Origin: Brevundimonas basaltis
Lineage (GTDB): Bacteria > Pseudomonadota > Alphaproteobacteria > Caulobacterales > Caulobacteraceae
DNA: 64,000 nt
Direction of reading: 5' to 3'
NCBI RefSeq assembly: GCF_014202075.1
Contig: NZ_JACHFZ010000002.1
Span: 186,001-250,000 of the forward strand
A model generated the notes under the pieces. That model did no database searches, was not told the DNA's origin, and saw only the letters and a list, made by a program, of their open reading frames with translations. The position numbers and the translations under genes were made by a program. Shown piece by piece: positions 26,207-34,982 of this stretch (positions are counted from its first letter, which is position 1; each line of letters starts with the position of its first letter).

Positions 26207-27802
26207 TCAGTACGCAGGCGCCCCGGTCCGCCCATCGTGCGCCCCCGCCTGCCGGTCGAAGTCGGCGTGGGCGCCGATGGTCGAGCGGCGGTGCACCAGA
26301 GCCTCGGCGATGCGCCGGCGCAGCACCCCGTCGCAGCCGTCAAGATCGGCGATGGTGCGGGCCAGCCGGAGCGTCCGGGTCCAGCCCCGGGCGGTCAGGC
26401 CGCCGGCCTCCCCGGCCCGCATCAGCAGGGCGCGGCCCGCCTCGTCCGGGGTGGCGAAGCGGTCCAGCGTTTCGCCCGAGGCGCGGGCATTCACGGCCTG
26501 GTCGCGGGCGGCGTCCGGATCGATGCCGGCGGCGCGCAACCGCTCCTCCTGCATGGCGCGGGCGGCGAGGACCCGAGCGCAGGCTTCCGCCGTGCCCTCG
26601 GCCGGCGGCGGCAGGGCCATGTCGGCGGCGGTCACCGGCGGCGTCTCCACGGTCAGGTCGATGCGGTCGAACATCGGACCCGAAATGCGGTTCTGGTAGT
26701 CGCGCTGGCAGCGCGGAGCCTTGCCGCAGGCGCCCTTGCCGCCCCCGCCCAGCCCGCAGCGGCACGGGTTCATCGCCGCCACCAGCTGGAACCGCGCCGG
26801 ATAACGGACATGGGCGTTGGCACGGGCGACCACGATTTCGCCGGTCTCGAGGGGCTGGCGAAGCGAGTCGAGGGCCTGTGCGGAATATTCCGGCAGCTCG
26901 TCGAGGAAGAGGACTCCGTTGTGCGCGAGGGAGGCCTCGCCCGGTTTGGCCCGGATGCCGCCGCCGGTCAGGGCCGCCATCGAGGCGGAGTGATGTGGGC
27001 TTCGGAACGGACGGTCGCGGGTCAAGGCCCCCCGCTCGATCAATCCGGCCACGGACCAGACCATCGATGTCTCGAGCAGCTCCCTGGGCGTCAGCGGCGG
27101 CAGAAGACCGGGCAGGCGCGCCGCCATCATCGACTTGCCCGACCCCGGCGGGCCGACAAACAACAGGTTGTGGCCGCCCGCCGCCGCTATTTCCAGCGCC
27201 CGCTTGGCGCTCTCCTGGCCCTTGACCTCGTTCAGATCGGGCACGCGCTCGCCGGACCGCATCGCCCCCGGCTCGGGTCGGCGCAGCACCTGGACGCCCT
27301 TGAAGTGATTGACCAGCCCGATCAGCGATCGGGGCGCCAGCACCGCCACCTCGCCGGCCCAGGCCGCCTCCGGCCCATTGGCCTCCGGGCAGATCAGGCC
27401 CAGCCCCATGGCGTCGGCAGCGACTGCGGCCGGCAGGGTTCCGCCCACCGGTGCGATCTGGCCGTCCAGCCCCAACTCCCCCACGGCCGCCCAGCCCGTC
27501 AGCGCATCGGGCGGGATGACGCCCATCGAGGCGAGCAGGGCGAGGGCGATGGGCAGGTCGAAATGGCTGCCTTCCTTGGGCAGGTCGGCGGGCGCCAGAT
27601 TGACGATCACCCGCCGTGACGGGAGCGCCAGGCCGATGCCGCCGAAGGCGCCCCGCACCCGCTCCCGGCTCTCGGCCACCGCCTTGTCCGCCAGGCCGAC
27701 GAGGGTGAAGGAGCCCTCCTGCGCCGAAAGTTGCGACACCTGAACATCGACGCGGCGGGCGTCCACGCCCTCGAACGCCACCGTGACGACATTGGCCAGC
27801 AT
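26207..27802 (-). CDS. YifB/ComM family Mg-chelatase-like AAA+ ATPase
   Basis: A 531-residue AAA+ protein. The N-terminal Lon-protease-like domain (1-170) contains SFTLVGLADKAVAESRERV. The ATPase core has Walker A GPPGSGKSMM (217-226), Walker B VLFLDELPE and the C-terminal helicase-like tail. ComM is a helicase that extends branch migration during natural transformation in Vibrio and Acinetobacter. The ATG at 27802 (MLANVVTVAFEG) is the family start; the open frame to 27901 is not needed. It is encoded between the hybrid kinase and gshB on the same strand. Confidence 0.93.
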   Translation of the reverse strand: MLANVVTVAFEGVDARRVDVQVSQLSAQEGSFTLVGLADKAVAESRERVRGAFGGIGLALPSRRVIVNLAPADLPKEGSHFDLPIALALLASMGVIPPDALTGWAAVGELGLDGQIAPVGGTLPAAVAADAMGLGLICPEANGPEAAWAGEVAVLAPRSLIGLVNHFKGVQVLRRPEPGAMRSGERVPDLNEVKGQESAKRALEIAAAGGHNLLFVGPPGSGKSMMAARLPGLLPPLTPRELLETSMVWSVAGLIERGALTRDRPFRSPHHSASMAALTGGGIRAKPGEASLAHNGVLFLDELPEYSAQALDSLRQPLETGEIVVARANAHVRYPARFQLVAAMNPCRCGLGGGGKGACGKAPRCQRDYQNRISGPMFDRIDLTVETPPVTAADMALPPPAEGTAEACARVLAARAMQEERLRAAGIDPDAARDQAVNARASGETLDRFATPDEAGRALLMRAGEAGGLTARGWTRTLRLARTIADLDGCDGVLRRRIAEALVHRRSTIGAHADFDRQAGAHDGRTGAPAY

Positions 27803-27863
27803 GGGTCGCTCTCCCGTTGCGAGAAGAACGAACCACGAACAGACACGTTTTACAAGAGCGGCG

Positions 27864-28817
27864 TTATCCGGACGAATCCGCCCGTTTGCGCTCGATCGCA
27901 TCCCACATCAGCGCCGCCGCATCGACGCCGGTGAAGCGTTTCAACTGCTGCGCGCCCGTCGGCGACGTGACGTTAATCTCGGTCAGATATTCGCCGATCA
28001 CGTCGATGCCGACGAAGATCAGGCCGTGATCGCGCAAATACGGTCCGATGGTGGCGCAAATTTCGCGGTCGCGAGCGGTCAACTCCACTGGCGCCGCCGT
28101 GCCGCCGACGTGCAGGTTGGAACGCACCTGACCCGCCGCCGGAATCCGGTTGATGGCCCCGACCGGTTCGCCGTCGATCAGCAGGATGCGTTTGTCGCCC
28201 TTCGACACCGCGGGAATGAATTTCTGGATCACCAGCGGATCGCGGCTGCCGACGGCATGGATCTCGATCAGAGCCTCGAGATTGGGGTCATCCGACCTGA
28301 GCTTGATGACGCCCGATCCGCCCGCGCCGTGCAGCGGCTTGAGCACCACATCGCCGTGGCGCTTGTGGAAGTCGACCAGCGCCACCGGGTCTGAACTGAT
28401 CAGGGTCGGCGGCGTCAGGCCGGGGAATTTCGTCACCAGCAGCTTTTCGGGCGCCGAGCGCACCTCGGCGGGGTCGTTCACCACCAGGGTCTTCGGATGC
28501 ACAGTCTCGAGCAGATAGGTGGCGGTGACATAGGCCATGTCGAAGGGCGGGTCCTGACGCATCAGGATGACGTCGACGTCCTGCGACAGGTCCAGCTTCA
28601 CCTCGTCGCCGAACCTGACGTGATCGCCGGCGGTCTGGCGCAAGGTCACCGCCCGGGCGCGGCAAAACAGCCGCCCGTCCTCGAGCGCCAGGGTACGGAA
28701 GTCGTAGACCCAGACGGGATAGCCCCGGTTCTGCGCCTCCATGGCTTGCATGAAGGTGGTGTCAGACTCGATGTCGACCGCCTCGATGGGGTCCATCTGG
28801 ATCGCGACTCTGGGCAT
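27864..28817 (-). CDS. gshB: Glutathione synthetase
   Basis: A 317-residue ATP-grasp ligase joining gamma-glutamylcysteine and glycine. Family motifs visible are [11 protein letters not shown] (substrate loop), [10 protein letters not shown] (glycine-rich ATP loop), [18 protein letters not shown] and the metal-binding [13 protein letters not shown] stretch ([10 protein letters not shown]). Length matches the bacterial enzyme (about 315). A strong GGAAGGA precedes the ATG. In the same direction upstream lie sirB1, yraN and rsmI, a neighbourhood conserved in alphaproteobacteria. Confidence 0.97.
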   Translation of the reverse strand: MPRVAIQMDPIEAVDIESDTTFMQAMEAQNRGYPVWVYDFRTLALEDGRLFCRARAVTLRQTAGDHVRFGDEVKLDLSQDVDVILMRQDPPFDMAYVTATYLLETVHPKTLVVNDPAEVRSAPEKLLVTKFPGLTPPTLISSDPVALVDFHKRHGDVVLKPLHGAGGSGVIKLRSDDPNLEALIEIHAVGSRDPLVIQKFIPAVSKGDKRILLIDGEPVGAINRIPAAGQVRSNLHVGGTAAPVELTARDREICATIGPYLRDHGLIFVGIDVIGEYLTEINVTSPTGAQQLKRFTGVDAAALMWDAIERKRADSSG

Positions 28818-28915
28818 GGGATGTCCTTCCGGGCGGGCGAACCTTGGCTAATGGGCAGCGCGGAAGGCCGGCGCAAGCCCCGGCTTCAGGCAGTCCGAAG
28901 CGCGATGGACCGATA

Positions 28916-29731
28916 TCAGTTCAGCTGCAGCCGGACCCGGTCGACCGATATCCGGCGATGCGCTTCGGCCGGGTCGTCGACGGAGCGGGCCCGCGCCAAG
29001 GCCTCCAGCGCCCCGGCCAGCGCGCCCTGCTTCTCGCGCGCGGCGGCCACGTCCAGCCACGGCCGGTGATCCTCCGGATCGAGCAGGGCCCGGCGCAGCG
29101 CCGACCGCTCGGCGCCCTCATAGTCCTCAGCCCTCAGCGCCCGGCTGAACAGCACATTCTGCAGTCGCACCAAGGCCTGCCGGTCGCTCACAGGGGCCAT
29201 CAACACGTCCAGCCGATCGGCGACATGCGGCGTCAACCCGGCCCTGAGCGCCCGGCGGGTCAGTTCCGACGGCAGAACCAACCGGCCCTGGCTGAACGGA
29301 TCGAGCGCCACAGGTCCCTCAGTCGTCTCGACCCGCAACAGGAAATGCCCCGGAAAATCGACGCCCTGCGCCCGCACCCCGACCCGTCGCGCGGCGTCGA
29401 TGTAGAAAATCGCCAACGTCGCCGACAGGCCGCGCCGCCGCTCGGCCACGTCGATCACATCGGTATTGCCCGGATGGTCATAGCTCAACAGGTCGCCGTT
29501 CAGCCGCATGTCCGCAGCCATGGTCTCGGCCAGCGCGTCGTCCGGGCTCTCGCTGCCGACCCGCTCGGCCAGACGTTCGGCGGCGTTGCTTGCGAGGGTG
29601 CGCACCGGCTCGGGATTGCGGAAGGGATAGTCGTGGATGGCGCAGGCGATCGCGGCGTCGAGCAACGGGAAGGCCCCGTCGTCGGCCTGGCCCGCCTCCG
29701 TCAGCACGGATTCGGCTTCCTCGCGCGTCAC
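28916..29731 (-). CDS. SirB1-family transglutaminase-like protein
   Basis: A 271-residue soluble protein of the SirB1 (DUF/transglutaminase-like N plus TPR-like C) family. The core includes RRGLSATLAIFYIDAARRVGV and GVDFPGHFLLRVE, where classical members keep the transglutaminase fold with or without the catalytic cysteine; here the expected Cys position is Ser (GLSATL). The C-terminal 100 residues are helical and repeat-like (alanine-rich). Function is not established. It overlaps yraN by four bases. Confidence 0.8.
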   Translation of the reverse strand: MTREEAESVLTEAGQADDGAFPLLDAAIACAIHDYPFRNPEPVRTLASNAAERLAERVGSESPDDALAETMAADMRLNGDLLSYDHPGNTDVIDVAERRRGLSATLAIFYIDAARRVGVRAQGVDFPGHFLLRVETTEGPVALDPFSQGRLVLPSELTRRALRAGLTPHVADRLDVLMAPVSDRQALVRLQNVLFSRALRAEDYEGAERSALRRALLDPEDHRPWLDVAAAREKQGALAGALEALARARSVDDPAEAHRRISVDRVRLQLN

Positions 29732-30168
29732 GCCCGCCCCCTTCCGAACGGCTCAACGCCCCGACGATGACGCGGAAGCCGGCCCGGAGCCAGCGCCACC
29801 ATATCGATTCTGAGCACATGTCCGGCCAAGCTGGGTCTTTGGCGCAACACCGCGCGGCCCGCGGCCAGCAGGCGATCGTACTGGTTCGCGCTCAGCGCCG
29901 AGAGAGCCAGGTCGAGGGTGGCGCGGCGCTTGACCTCGACCACCGCCAGCACCCGCCCGCGCCGGGCGAGGATGTCGATCTCCCCCGCCCGGGTCTTCAG
30001 GCGGAAGCCGAGCAGCTGATAGCCCCGGAACATCAGCAGCGCCGCGGCCAGCCACTCCGAACGGTGGCCCTCGCGATGGGACAGGGCGCCGAGCGCCACG
30101 CGCCAGCCGCGCTTGGCCGTCACGACCCTCGGCGCCTTGAGGCGAACCGGGGGCCGCGCGCCGCTCAT
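29728..30168 (-). CDS. YraN/UPF0102 family endonuclease-like protein
   Basis: A 146-residue small protein with a PD-(D/E)xK-like nuclease core: GEIDILARRGRVLAVVEVKRR contains the Glu, Asp, Glu-x-Lys pattern. YraN proteins are conserved next to rsmI and are predicted nucleases of unknown role in DNA recombination or repair. It overlaps rsmI upstream and sirB1 downstream by four bases each (ATGA), which indicates tight translational coupling. Confidence 0.9.
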   Translation of the reverse strand: MSGARPPVRLKAPRVVTAKRGWRVALGALSHREGHRSEWLAAALLMFRGYQLLGFRLKTRAGEIDILARRGRVLAVVEVKRRATLDLALSALSANQYDRLLAAGRAVLRQRPSLAGHVLRIDMVALAPGRLPRHRRGVEPFGRGRA

Positions 30169-31037
30169 CGACCCTGCAGCTCCAATGCCCGCTTGTAGAG
30201 CGGTTTGCGGGGCAGGTTCAGAGCCTTGGACACCTCCGCCGCCGCCTCGCCGGGCGGCAGGCGGGTCATCGCCTCGGCCAGGGCCGCATCGGCGTCGGCT
30301 TCCGAGGCGACCTCAATCTCGCCGGGACCGACGACGACGACGATCTCCCCCTTCGGCGCCTGGCAACGAGGGTCGGAGGCCAGATCCGCGAGCGAGCCCC
30401 GGATGCACGCCTCGTAGAGCTTGGTCAGTTCGCGGGCGACGGCGGCGGGACGCGGTCCCAGCACGGCGGCCATGTCAGACAGGCTGTCGGCCAGGCGGGG
30501 GCCGCTTTCGAAGAAGACCAGCGTCTGCCGGCCGGTGCGTAACTCTTCCAGCGCCGTCCGCCTCGCGCCGGATTTCGGCGGCAGGAAGCCGGCGAACAGC
30601 ACCCGGTCGGCAGGCTGGCCCGCGATGCACAACGCCGCCAGCAGGCTGGAAGCTCCCGGAATGGGATGCACCGGCAGGCCTTCCGCGATCACGGCCCGCG
30701 CCACCACGAAACCCGGGTCGCTGACCAGCGGCGTGCCCGCGTCGGAGACCAGCGCCACCACCGCCCCCTCACGCAGCCGCTCGATCGCCAGCTCCGCCGC
30801 CCGCGCCGAGGCGTGGTCGTCGCAGCGCTCCAGCTTCGCCTTCAGCCCATAGGCCGAGAGCAGCTTGCCGGTGACGCGGGTATCCTCGGCCAGCACCAGA
30901 TCGGCGGCCGCCAGCACGTCGAGGGCCCGCAGTGTCATGTCGCGCAGGTTCCCGATCGGCGTCGCCACCAGATACAGGCCCGGCGCGACCGGGCGCGGCG
31001 GCGGGGCGGTCGGGGGAAAGACGGACGGGTCGGGCAT
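30165..31037 (-). CDS. rsmI: 16S rRNA 2'-O-ribose C1402 methyltransferase
   Basis: A 290-residue SAM-dependent enzyme of the tetrapyrrole-methylase fold that methylates the ribose of C1402 in 16S rRNA. Motifs are LYLVATPIGNLRDMTLRAL, LAEDTRVTGKLL, VALVSDAGTPLVSDPG and PGASSLLAAL. The start at 31037 gives the family-like N-terminus with a short Pro-rich leader; a longer frame to 31073 is open. It heads the rsmI-yraN-sirB1-gshB set. Confidence 0.95.
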   Translation of the reverse strand: MPDPSVFPPTAPPPRPVAPGLYLVATPIGNLRDMTLRALDVLAAADLVLAEDTRVTGKLLSAYGLKAKLERCDDHASARAAELAIERLREGAVVALVSDAGTPLVSDPGFVVARAVIAEGLPVHPIPGASSLLAALCIAGQPADRVLFAGFLPPKSGARRTALEELRTGRQTLVFFESGPRLADSLSDMAAVLGPRPAAVARELTKLYEACIRGSLADLASDPRCQAPKGEIVVVVGPGEIEVASEADADAALAEAMTRLPPGEAAAEVSKALNLPRKPLYKRALELQGR

Positions 31038-31085
31038 CGGCTGAACCGTGCCAGCGCGCCGCCCCCGCCTCAAGCGCCGAAAGCG

Positions 31086-31544
31086 CTACAGGGTCTTCTT
31101 GTAACCGAGATGGCTCGCGGTGAAGCCCAGCTGTTCGTAGAAGCGATGCGCCTCCGGACGCTTCCGGTCTGTCGTCAACTGGACCAGACCGCATCCCCGC
31201 GCGCGGCATGCCTCGATGGCCCATTCGAAGGCTCGCCGACCCAGCCCTGCTCCCCGGAGGTCGGCGGCGATGCGCACCCCCTCGATCTGGCCGCGCCACA
31301 TCCCTTTCCTGGACAGGCCGGGAATGAAGCTGATCTGCAGGGTCCCGACCACCCGTTCGCCCGCCGTCGCCACCGCCAGCATCTGGTTCGGATCGGCTTC
31401 GATGGCCGCGAAGGCATCGAGATAGGCCGCGAGCAGCGGCTCGCTCGCGTCTTCGCGCAACCGCCCGATGGGATCGTCGGCCAGCAGGGCGACAATGGCC
31501 GGGACGTCGGGAGCGCGGGCGCGGCGAAAGGCGACGGTGTCCAT
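31086..31544 (-). CDS. GNAT-family N-acetyltransferase
   Basis: A 152-residue acetyl-CoA-dependent acetyltransferase. The acetyl-CoA loop is in GVRIAADLRGAGLGRRAFEW, and the C-terminal TTDRKRPEAHRFYEQLGF is typical of the family. The acceptor is unknown. A second ATG twelve bases upstream (31556) is possible, and neither has a strong ribosome site. It lies between rsmI and the small gene at 31629 and is not clearly part of either transcript. Confidence 0.85.
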   Translation of the reverse strand: MDTVAFRRARAPDVPAIVALLADDPIGRLREDASEPLLAAYLDAFAAIEADPNQMLAVATAGERVVGTLQISFIPGLSRKGMWRGQIEGVRIAADLRGAGLGRRAFEWAIEACRARGCGLVQLTTDRKRPEAHRFYEQLGFTASHLGYKKTL

Positions 31545-31628
31545 CGCTGTTCTCATAGAGAGCGCCGCGCCCGTCCGACAACCACCGACAGACCGGAACC
31601 GGGCGGGCGATCCGGGTGTTCTCCGCCC

Positions 31629-31862
31629 ATGCCGAAAGACAGGTCCTCCCCCGACGATCCCCGGCAAGGCCCCCTGCAACCCGTGGCGGGTGATGGCGTC
31701 GTGGTCGTCGAAAACCCGCCGAGCGCTCCGATGCATATGACGCCGGACGAGGCCGACATCTCGGGCATCCGCATGCTCGACGCTGCGGACCGGTCCCGCC
31801 ATCCGACGAAGTCCGGCAAGACCGGGACCGGTCGGGGCGCTGGCAAGAAATCAGGCCAGTAG
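31629..31862 (+). CDS. Small hypothetical protein, 77 residues
   Basis: A 77-residue hydrophilic protein. The centre (MTPDEADISGIRMLDAAD, 37-54) looks structured and acidic, and the tail is Lys/Gly/Thr-rich (SGKTGTGRGAGKKSGQ). I recognise no domain. It is divergent from the GNAT gene and its last twelve bases overlap the 3' end of hemW on the opposite strand. Coding is supported by the well-formed middle segment and an otherwise unexplained gap, but not proven. Confidence 0.5.
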   Translation: MPKDRSSPDDPRQGPLQPVAGDGVVVVENPPSAPMHMTPDEADISGIRMLDAADRSRHPTKSGKTGTGRGAGKKSGQ

Positions 31863-33014
31863 CGCCTTCAACACGGCGTCCAGCACAGGCCGACCCGACG
31901 CAGTCGCCGTGACCCTTCCGGAGCGTGATTCCAGGAACCCGTCCTCGATCAGGCCGGCGAACGGCCCGGCGTCCGTCGAGCGGCCCAGCCTCGCGAGATC
32001 CGCCAGCGCCGCGCCTTCCAAGGTGCGCAATCCGAGCAGGACCCGCTCCTCCGCCGCCGCGCCCGCCTCCAGCGTCTCGCGCTCGCTCCATGCGGCGCCG
32101 GTCTCGACGCCCGCGACGTAGTCGGCGATGCCGCGATGGGCCATGGTCGCCGTCCGCGCGCCGTCCAACGTCAGCCGCCCATGTGCGCCCGGGCCGACGC
32201 CGATGTAGTCGCCGCCTCGCCAGACATGCAGATTGTGCGCCGAGCGCCCCGCGGCGCCCCGCGCGTGGTTGGACACCTCATAGGCCTCGAACCCGGCTTG
32301 CTCGAGCACCGCCTGGGTGGTCTCGTAGAGGGCGGCGGCCTTATCCTCGTCCGGCGGCGTCCAGACGCCCCGCGCCACCGCCCGGCCGAAGGCGGTCGTG
32401 GGCTCTATGGTCAGCTGGTAGGGCGAGACGTGCTCGAAGCCGAGGTCCAGCGCCTCGATCAGTTCCGCCGTCCAGCCCTCGACGGTCTGACCGGGTCGGG
32501 CGTAGATCAGGTCGATCGACAACCGTGGGAAGGCCCGCCCCGCCACCGCCACGGCCCGTCGCGCCTCGTCCGCGGTATGGTTGCGGCCGAGGAAGGCCAG
32601 GGCCGCGTCTTCCAGCGCCTGCACCCCCAGCGACAACCGGTTCACGCCGGCGTCCGCGAGGGCCGCGAACCGGTGCGCTTCGGCGTCGGTCGGATTGGCC
32701 TCGAGGGTGATCTCGACCGGCTGCCGTGGAGGGAACAGGTCGTGGGCCCGCGCGATCACCTCCGCCACCGCCTCCGGCGCCATCAGTGAAGGCGTGCCGC
32801 CGCCGAAGAAGATCGAAGCCAGCCGCCGGGGTCCCGCCAACGCCGCCTGCGCCTCCACGTCCGTCAGGATGGCCCGGATGAGGGCCGTCTGCTCCTCGCC
32901 CCGCCCCCGGTCCCTGAACACGTTGAAGTCGCAGTAGGGGCAGATGCGCGCGCAGTAGGGCCAGTGGACGTACAGAGCCACGTCCGTCCCGGGCGCGGGG
33001 ACCGGGTCAGTCAA
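31851..33014 (-). CDS. hemW: Radical SAM heme chaperone / coproporphyrinogen oxidase-like HemW
   Basis: A 387-residue radical-SAM enzyme. The iron-sulfur cluster motif is Cys21, Cys25, Cys28 in YCARICPYCDF, and GGGTPSLM and the LSLGVQALEDAALAFLGR segments are HemW/HemN typical. HemW binds heme and inserts it into respiratory proteins rather than making it. It begins with a TTG that overlaps the end of rdgB by eight bases, so translation is probably coupled; an alternative start is the GTG at 32981. rdgB-hemW adjacency is common in alphaproteobacteria. Confidence 0.93.
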   Translation of the reverse strand: MTDPVPAPGTDVALYVHWPYCARICPYCDFNVFRDRGRGEEQTALIRAILTDVEAQAALAGPRRLASIFFGGGTPSLMAPEAVAEVIARAHDLFPPRQPVEITLEANPTDAEAHRFAALADAGVNRLSLGVQALEDAALAFLGRNHTADEARRAVAVAGRAFPRLSIDLIYARPGQTVEGWTAELIEALDLGFEHVSPYQLTIEPTTAFGRAVARGVWTPPDEDKAAALYETTQAVLEQAGFEAYEVSNHARGAAGRSAHNLHVWRGGDYIGVGPGAHGRLTLDGARTATMAHRGIADYVAGVETGAAWSERETLEAGAAAEERVLLGLRTLEGAALADLARLGRSTDAGPFAGLIEDGFLESRSGRVTATASGRPVLDAVLKALLA

Positions 33015-33609
33015 TCAGCGCGGCCTTCAGCTTCTCGAACGCCCGGGCCCGGTGGCTGATGGAGTCCTTCAGTTTCGGATCCAGTTCTCCGAAGGTCTGT
33101 TCGTAGCCGTCGGGGATGAAGATCGGATCGTAGCCGAAACCGCGGTCGCCGCGCGGCGGAAAGGTCAGACATCCCTCGACGCGGCCTTCGACCACCACCG
33201 CGGGGCCGTCCGGCCAGGCCACCGCCAGCGCCGAGCTGAACCACGCCCGTCGATCGTCGGAGCCAACCTCCTCCAGCCGTTCCTCGACCTTGCCCATGGC
33301 CATGGCGAAATCCTTGTCGGGTCCGGCCCAGCGAGCGGAGAAGATGCCCGGCGCTCCACCCAGAGCGGCCACGGACAGGCCGGAGTCGTCCGCCAGGGCG
33401 ACCTCGCCCGAGCGATCCGCCGCGTGCCGCGCCTTGAGCAGGGCGTTGCCGGCGAAGGTGCTCTCCGTCTCGTCCGGTTCGGGCAGATTCAGCGCCCCGG
33501 CGGTGACCACCTCGTAATGTCCGCCCAGGAGGGCCTCGATCTCGGGAACCTTGCCGGGATTGTGGGTCGCCGCGACGATCCGCATCCCCTTGATAAGCTT
33601 CAATTTCAT
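33007..33609 (-). CDS. rdgB: Non-canonical purine NTP pyrophosphatase
   Basis: A 200-residue HAM1/RdgB pyrophosphatase that removes dITP, XTP and ITP from the nucleotide pool. Motifs are VAATHNPGKVPEIEALL at the N-terminus, LADDSGL, GAPGIFSARWAG and the C-terminal GFGYDPIFIP and SHRARAF. The ATG at 33609 is used. A GTG three codons upstream (33618), with a weak AGG, and the ATG at 33585 are alternatives. It is divergent from a short AT-rich region with a palindrome. Confidence 0.95.
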   Translation of the reverse strand: MKLKLIKGMRIVAATHNPGKVPEIEALLGGHYEVVTAGALNLPEPDETESTFAGNALLKARHAADRSGEVALADDSGLSVAALGGAPGIFSARWAGPDKDFAMAMGKVEERLEEVGSDDRRAWFSSALAVAWPDGPAVVVEGRVEGCLTFPPRGDRGFGYDPIFIPDGYEQTFGELDPKLKDSISHRARAFEKLKAALID

Positions 33610-33649
33610 CTCGATCACGCAGCCTGTAACGATCTATTGCCAAAGTTTA

Positions 33650-33666
33650 ATATCGTTAAACGATAT
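33650..33666. promoter_or_regulatory. Perfect 17-bp palindrome, candidate operator
   Basis: ATATCG-TTAAA-CGATAT is perfectly symmetric. It lies in an AT-rich patch, unusual for this genome, between the divergent rdgB and the small membrane-protein gene at 33821. It is about 40 bases upstream of rdgB. A repressor or response-regulator site is likely from position and symmetry, but I do not recognise the regulator. Confidence 0.4.
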
Positions 33667-33820
33667 GTAACATGACTTCCCATCACGCACGGCCTATCTA
33701 TTAAGCCAAGGACGGACGCCGTGACGTTCCCCCGATATGAGCCTTAGCGGCAATATCGATGCAGCGGCCCCACAAAAGAGGGGTGAAAACATCCCTCACT
33801 CAGGAATACAGAGAACGACA

Positions 33821-33937
33821 ATGAACACCATGAACGCTTCCCTCTTCATCGAAAAGGTCGGCCACGGCATCCTCAACGCCTTCCTGCTCGCCGCCCTGCC
33901 GACCGCTCTGGTCGCCACGCTCGTCCAGGCCCTGTGA
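33821..33937 (+). CDS. 38-residue single-pass membrane miniprotein
   Basis: A very short gene with one hydrophobic segment, GILNAFLLAALPTALVATLVQ, after a short polar start (MNTMNASLFIEKVGH). The segment is long enough to span the membrane once. An AGAGAA lies just before the ATG. An in-frame ATG at 33737 would add 28 polar residues, but the shorter form has the more protein-like start. No family is recognised. Coding is inferred from composition and the AT-rich promoter-like region upstream. Confidence 0.5.
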   Translation: MNTMNASLFIEKVGHGILNAFLLAALPTALVATLVQAL

Positions 33938-34098
33938 TTCAGCCTTGGCCCAAGTCGCCCGTCCGGGCGGCCGGCCAACAGAAAGTCTCACCGGAGCTTT
34001 GACGATCCGCATGACAAACGCGATGAATAAGACCGCGTGTGGGTTCGCCGGACCCCGCGCGGCACTCGCGCCCCGACTTCCGGCCTGAACGAGGCCCC

Positions 34099-34668
34099 AT
34101 GCGAGTCCCGAAGACCACATCGCTCGGGATCCGCCCCTCCCTGCCTCATCTGAGCCTGGTCTCGATTTCCGGCGTGGCGAGCGCCGCCTGCACCGTCGCC
34201 TTCTGGGTCCTGACCGTCGCCGCCGTCCTGGTGCCCGCCGCCGTGATCGGCCGCAAACTCCTCTCGCCGGACACCATGCTGATCGCGGGCGAAGGCGAGA
34301 ACGCCATCCAGCTTCCCCTGCCGTGGGCCTATGTGTTGCTGGTGGCCGTCGCCGCCTTCGCCTATCTGGCCACCTCCGCCCTGATTTTCCGCCTGCTGCT
34401 GCGCATCGTCGCCACCCTGCGCGTGGGCGATCCCTTCCATCCGCTCAACGTCCGCCGGCTGCACCAGATCGGCGCCGCCTTCGCCACGGTCACCGTCGGC
34501 GTCTGGGTCGGCCAGTTCCTCGTCGCCCGCTTCGTGCGCGGAGCCATGGCGGCCCCGAGCCTGTTCGACCTGATCACCCCCTCCTTCGCCGTCGTCATCA
34601 TCGTGGTTATCGCCGAGGTGTTCCGCGAAGGCGCCCGTCTGCGCCGCGAATCCGAACTGACCATCTGA
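34099..34668 (+). CDS. DUF2975-type membrane protein
   Basis: A 189-residue protein with four hydrophobic segments: around 22-48, 76-104, 122-140 and 158-175. The segment RIVATLRVGDPFHPLNVRRLHQIG matches the conserved loop of the DUF2975 family, which is usually encoded next to a small Xre regulator of the YozG type, as it is here (34722). Function is unknown; the paired regulator is thought to control it. The start at 34099 is chosen over a longer frame because it begins directly before the first conserved region. Confidence 0.8.
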   Translation: MRVPKTTSLGIRPSLPHLSLVSISGVASAACTVAFWVLTVAAVLVPAAVIGRKLLSPDTMLIAGEGENAIQLPLPWAYVLLVAVAAFAYLATSALIFRLLLRIVATLRVGDPFHPLNVRRLHQIGAAFATVTVGVWVGQFLVARFVRGAMAAPSLFDLITPSFAVVIIVVIAEVFREGARLRRESELTI

Positions 34669-34721
34669 AAGGATCGCGCGTCGGCTTTCCGTCTCCGCGC
34701 CCGCCGGTATAGAGAACCCCC

Positions 34722-34982
34722 ATGGCCATTCGCGTACAGCTCGACCGCATCCTCCTCGAACGGCGCATGTCGCTGACCGAGCTGGCCGATCGCGTCGGCG
34801 TCACCCTGGCCAATCTGTCGATCCTCAAGACCGGCAAGGCCCGCGCCATCCGTTTCACCACCCTCGACGCCCTGTGCCGCGAGCTGGACTGCCAGCCGGG
34901 CGACCTGCTGACGCAGGAGCCGGGGCCGCAGGACGCCGGCTCGGACGAGGACGCCGACGGGGACGCCCCCGGCTCCACATGA
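34722..34982 (+). CDS. Xre-family regulator, YozG-like
   Basis: An 86-residue protein. The helix-turn-helix is MSLTELADRVGVTLANLSILKTGKARAI, with a short C-terminal helix DALCRELDCQPGDLL and an acidic Asp/Gly-rich tail. This pattern of HTH plus adjacent DUF2975 protein is widespread. Its last codon overlaps the start of the Smr gene by four bases (ATGA). Target and signal are unknown. Confidence 0.85.
   Translation: MAIRVQLDRILLERRMSLTELADRVGVTLANLSILKTGKARAIRFTTLDALCRELDCQPGDLLTQEPGPQDAGSDEDADGDAPGST

Noticed and set aside
33737..33820. Longer start for the 38-residue membrane protein
   Set aside because: Adds a polar leader with no known role; the ATG at 33821 is preceded by AGAGAA and gives a typical miniprotein.
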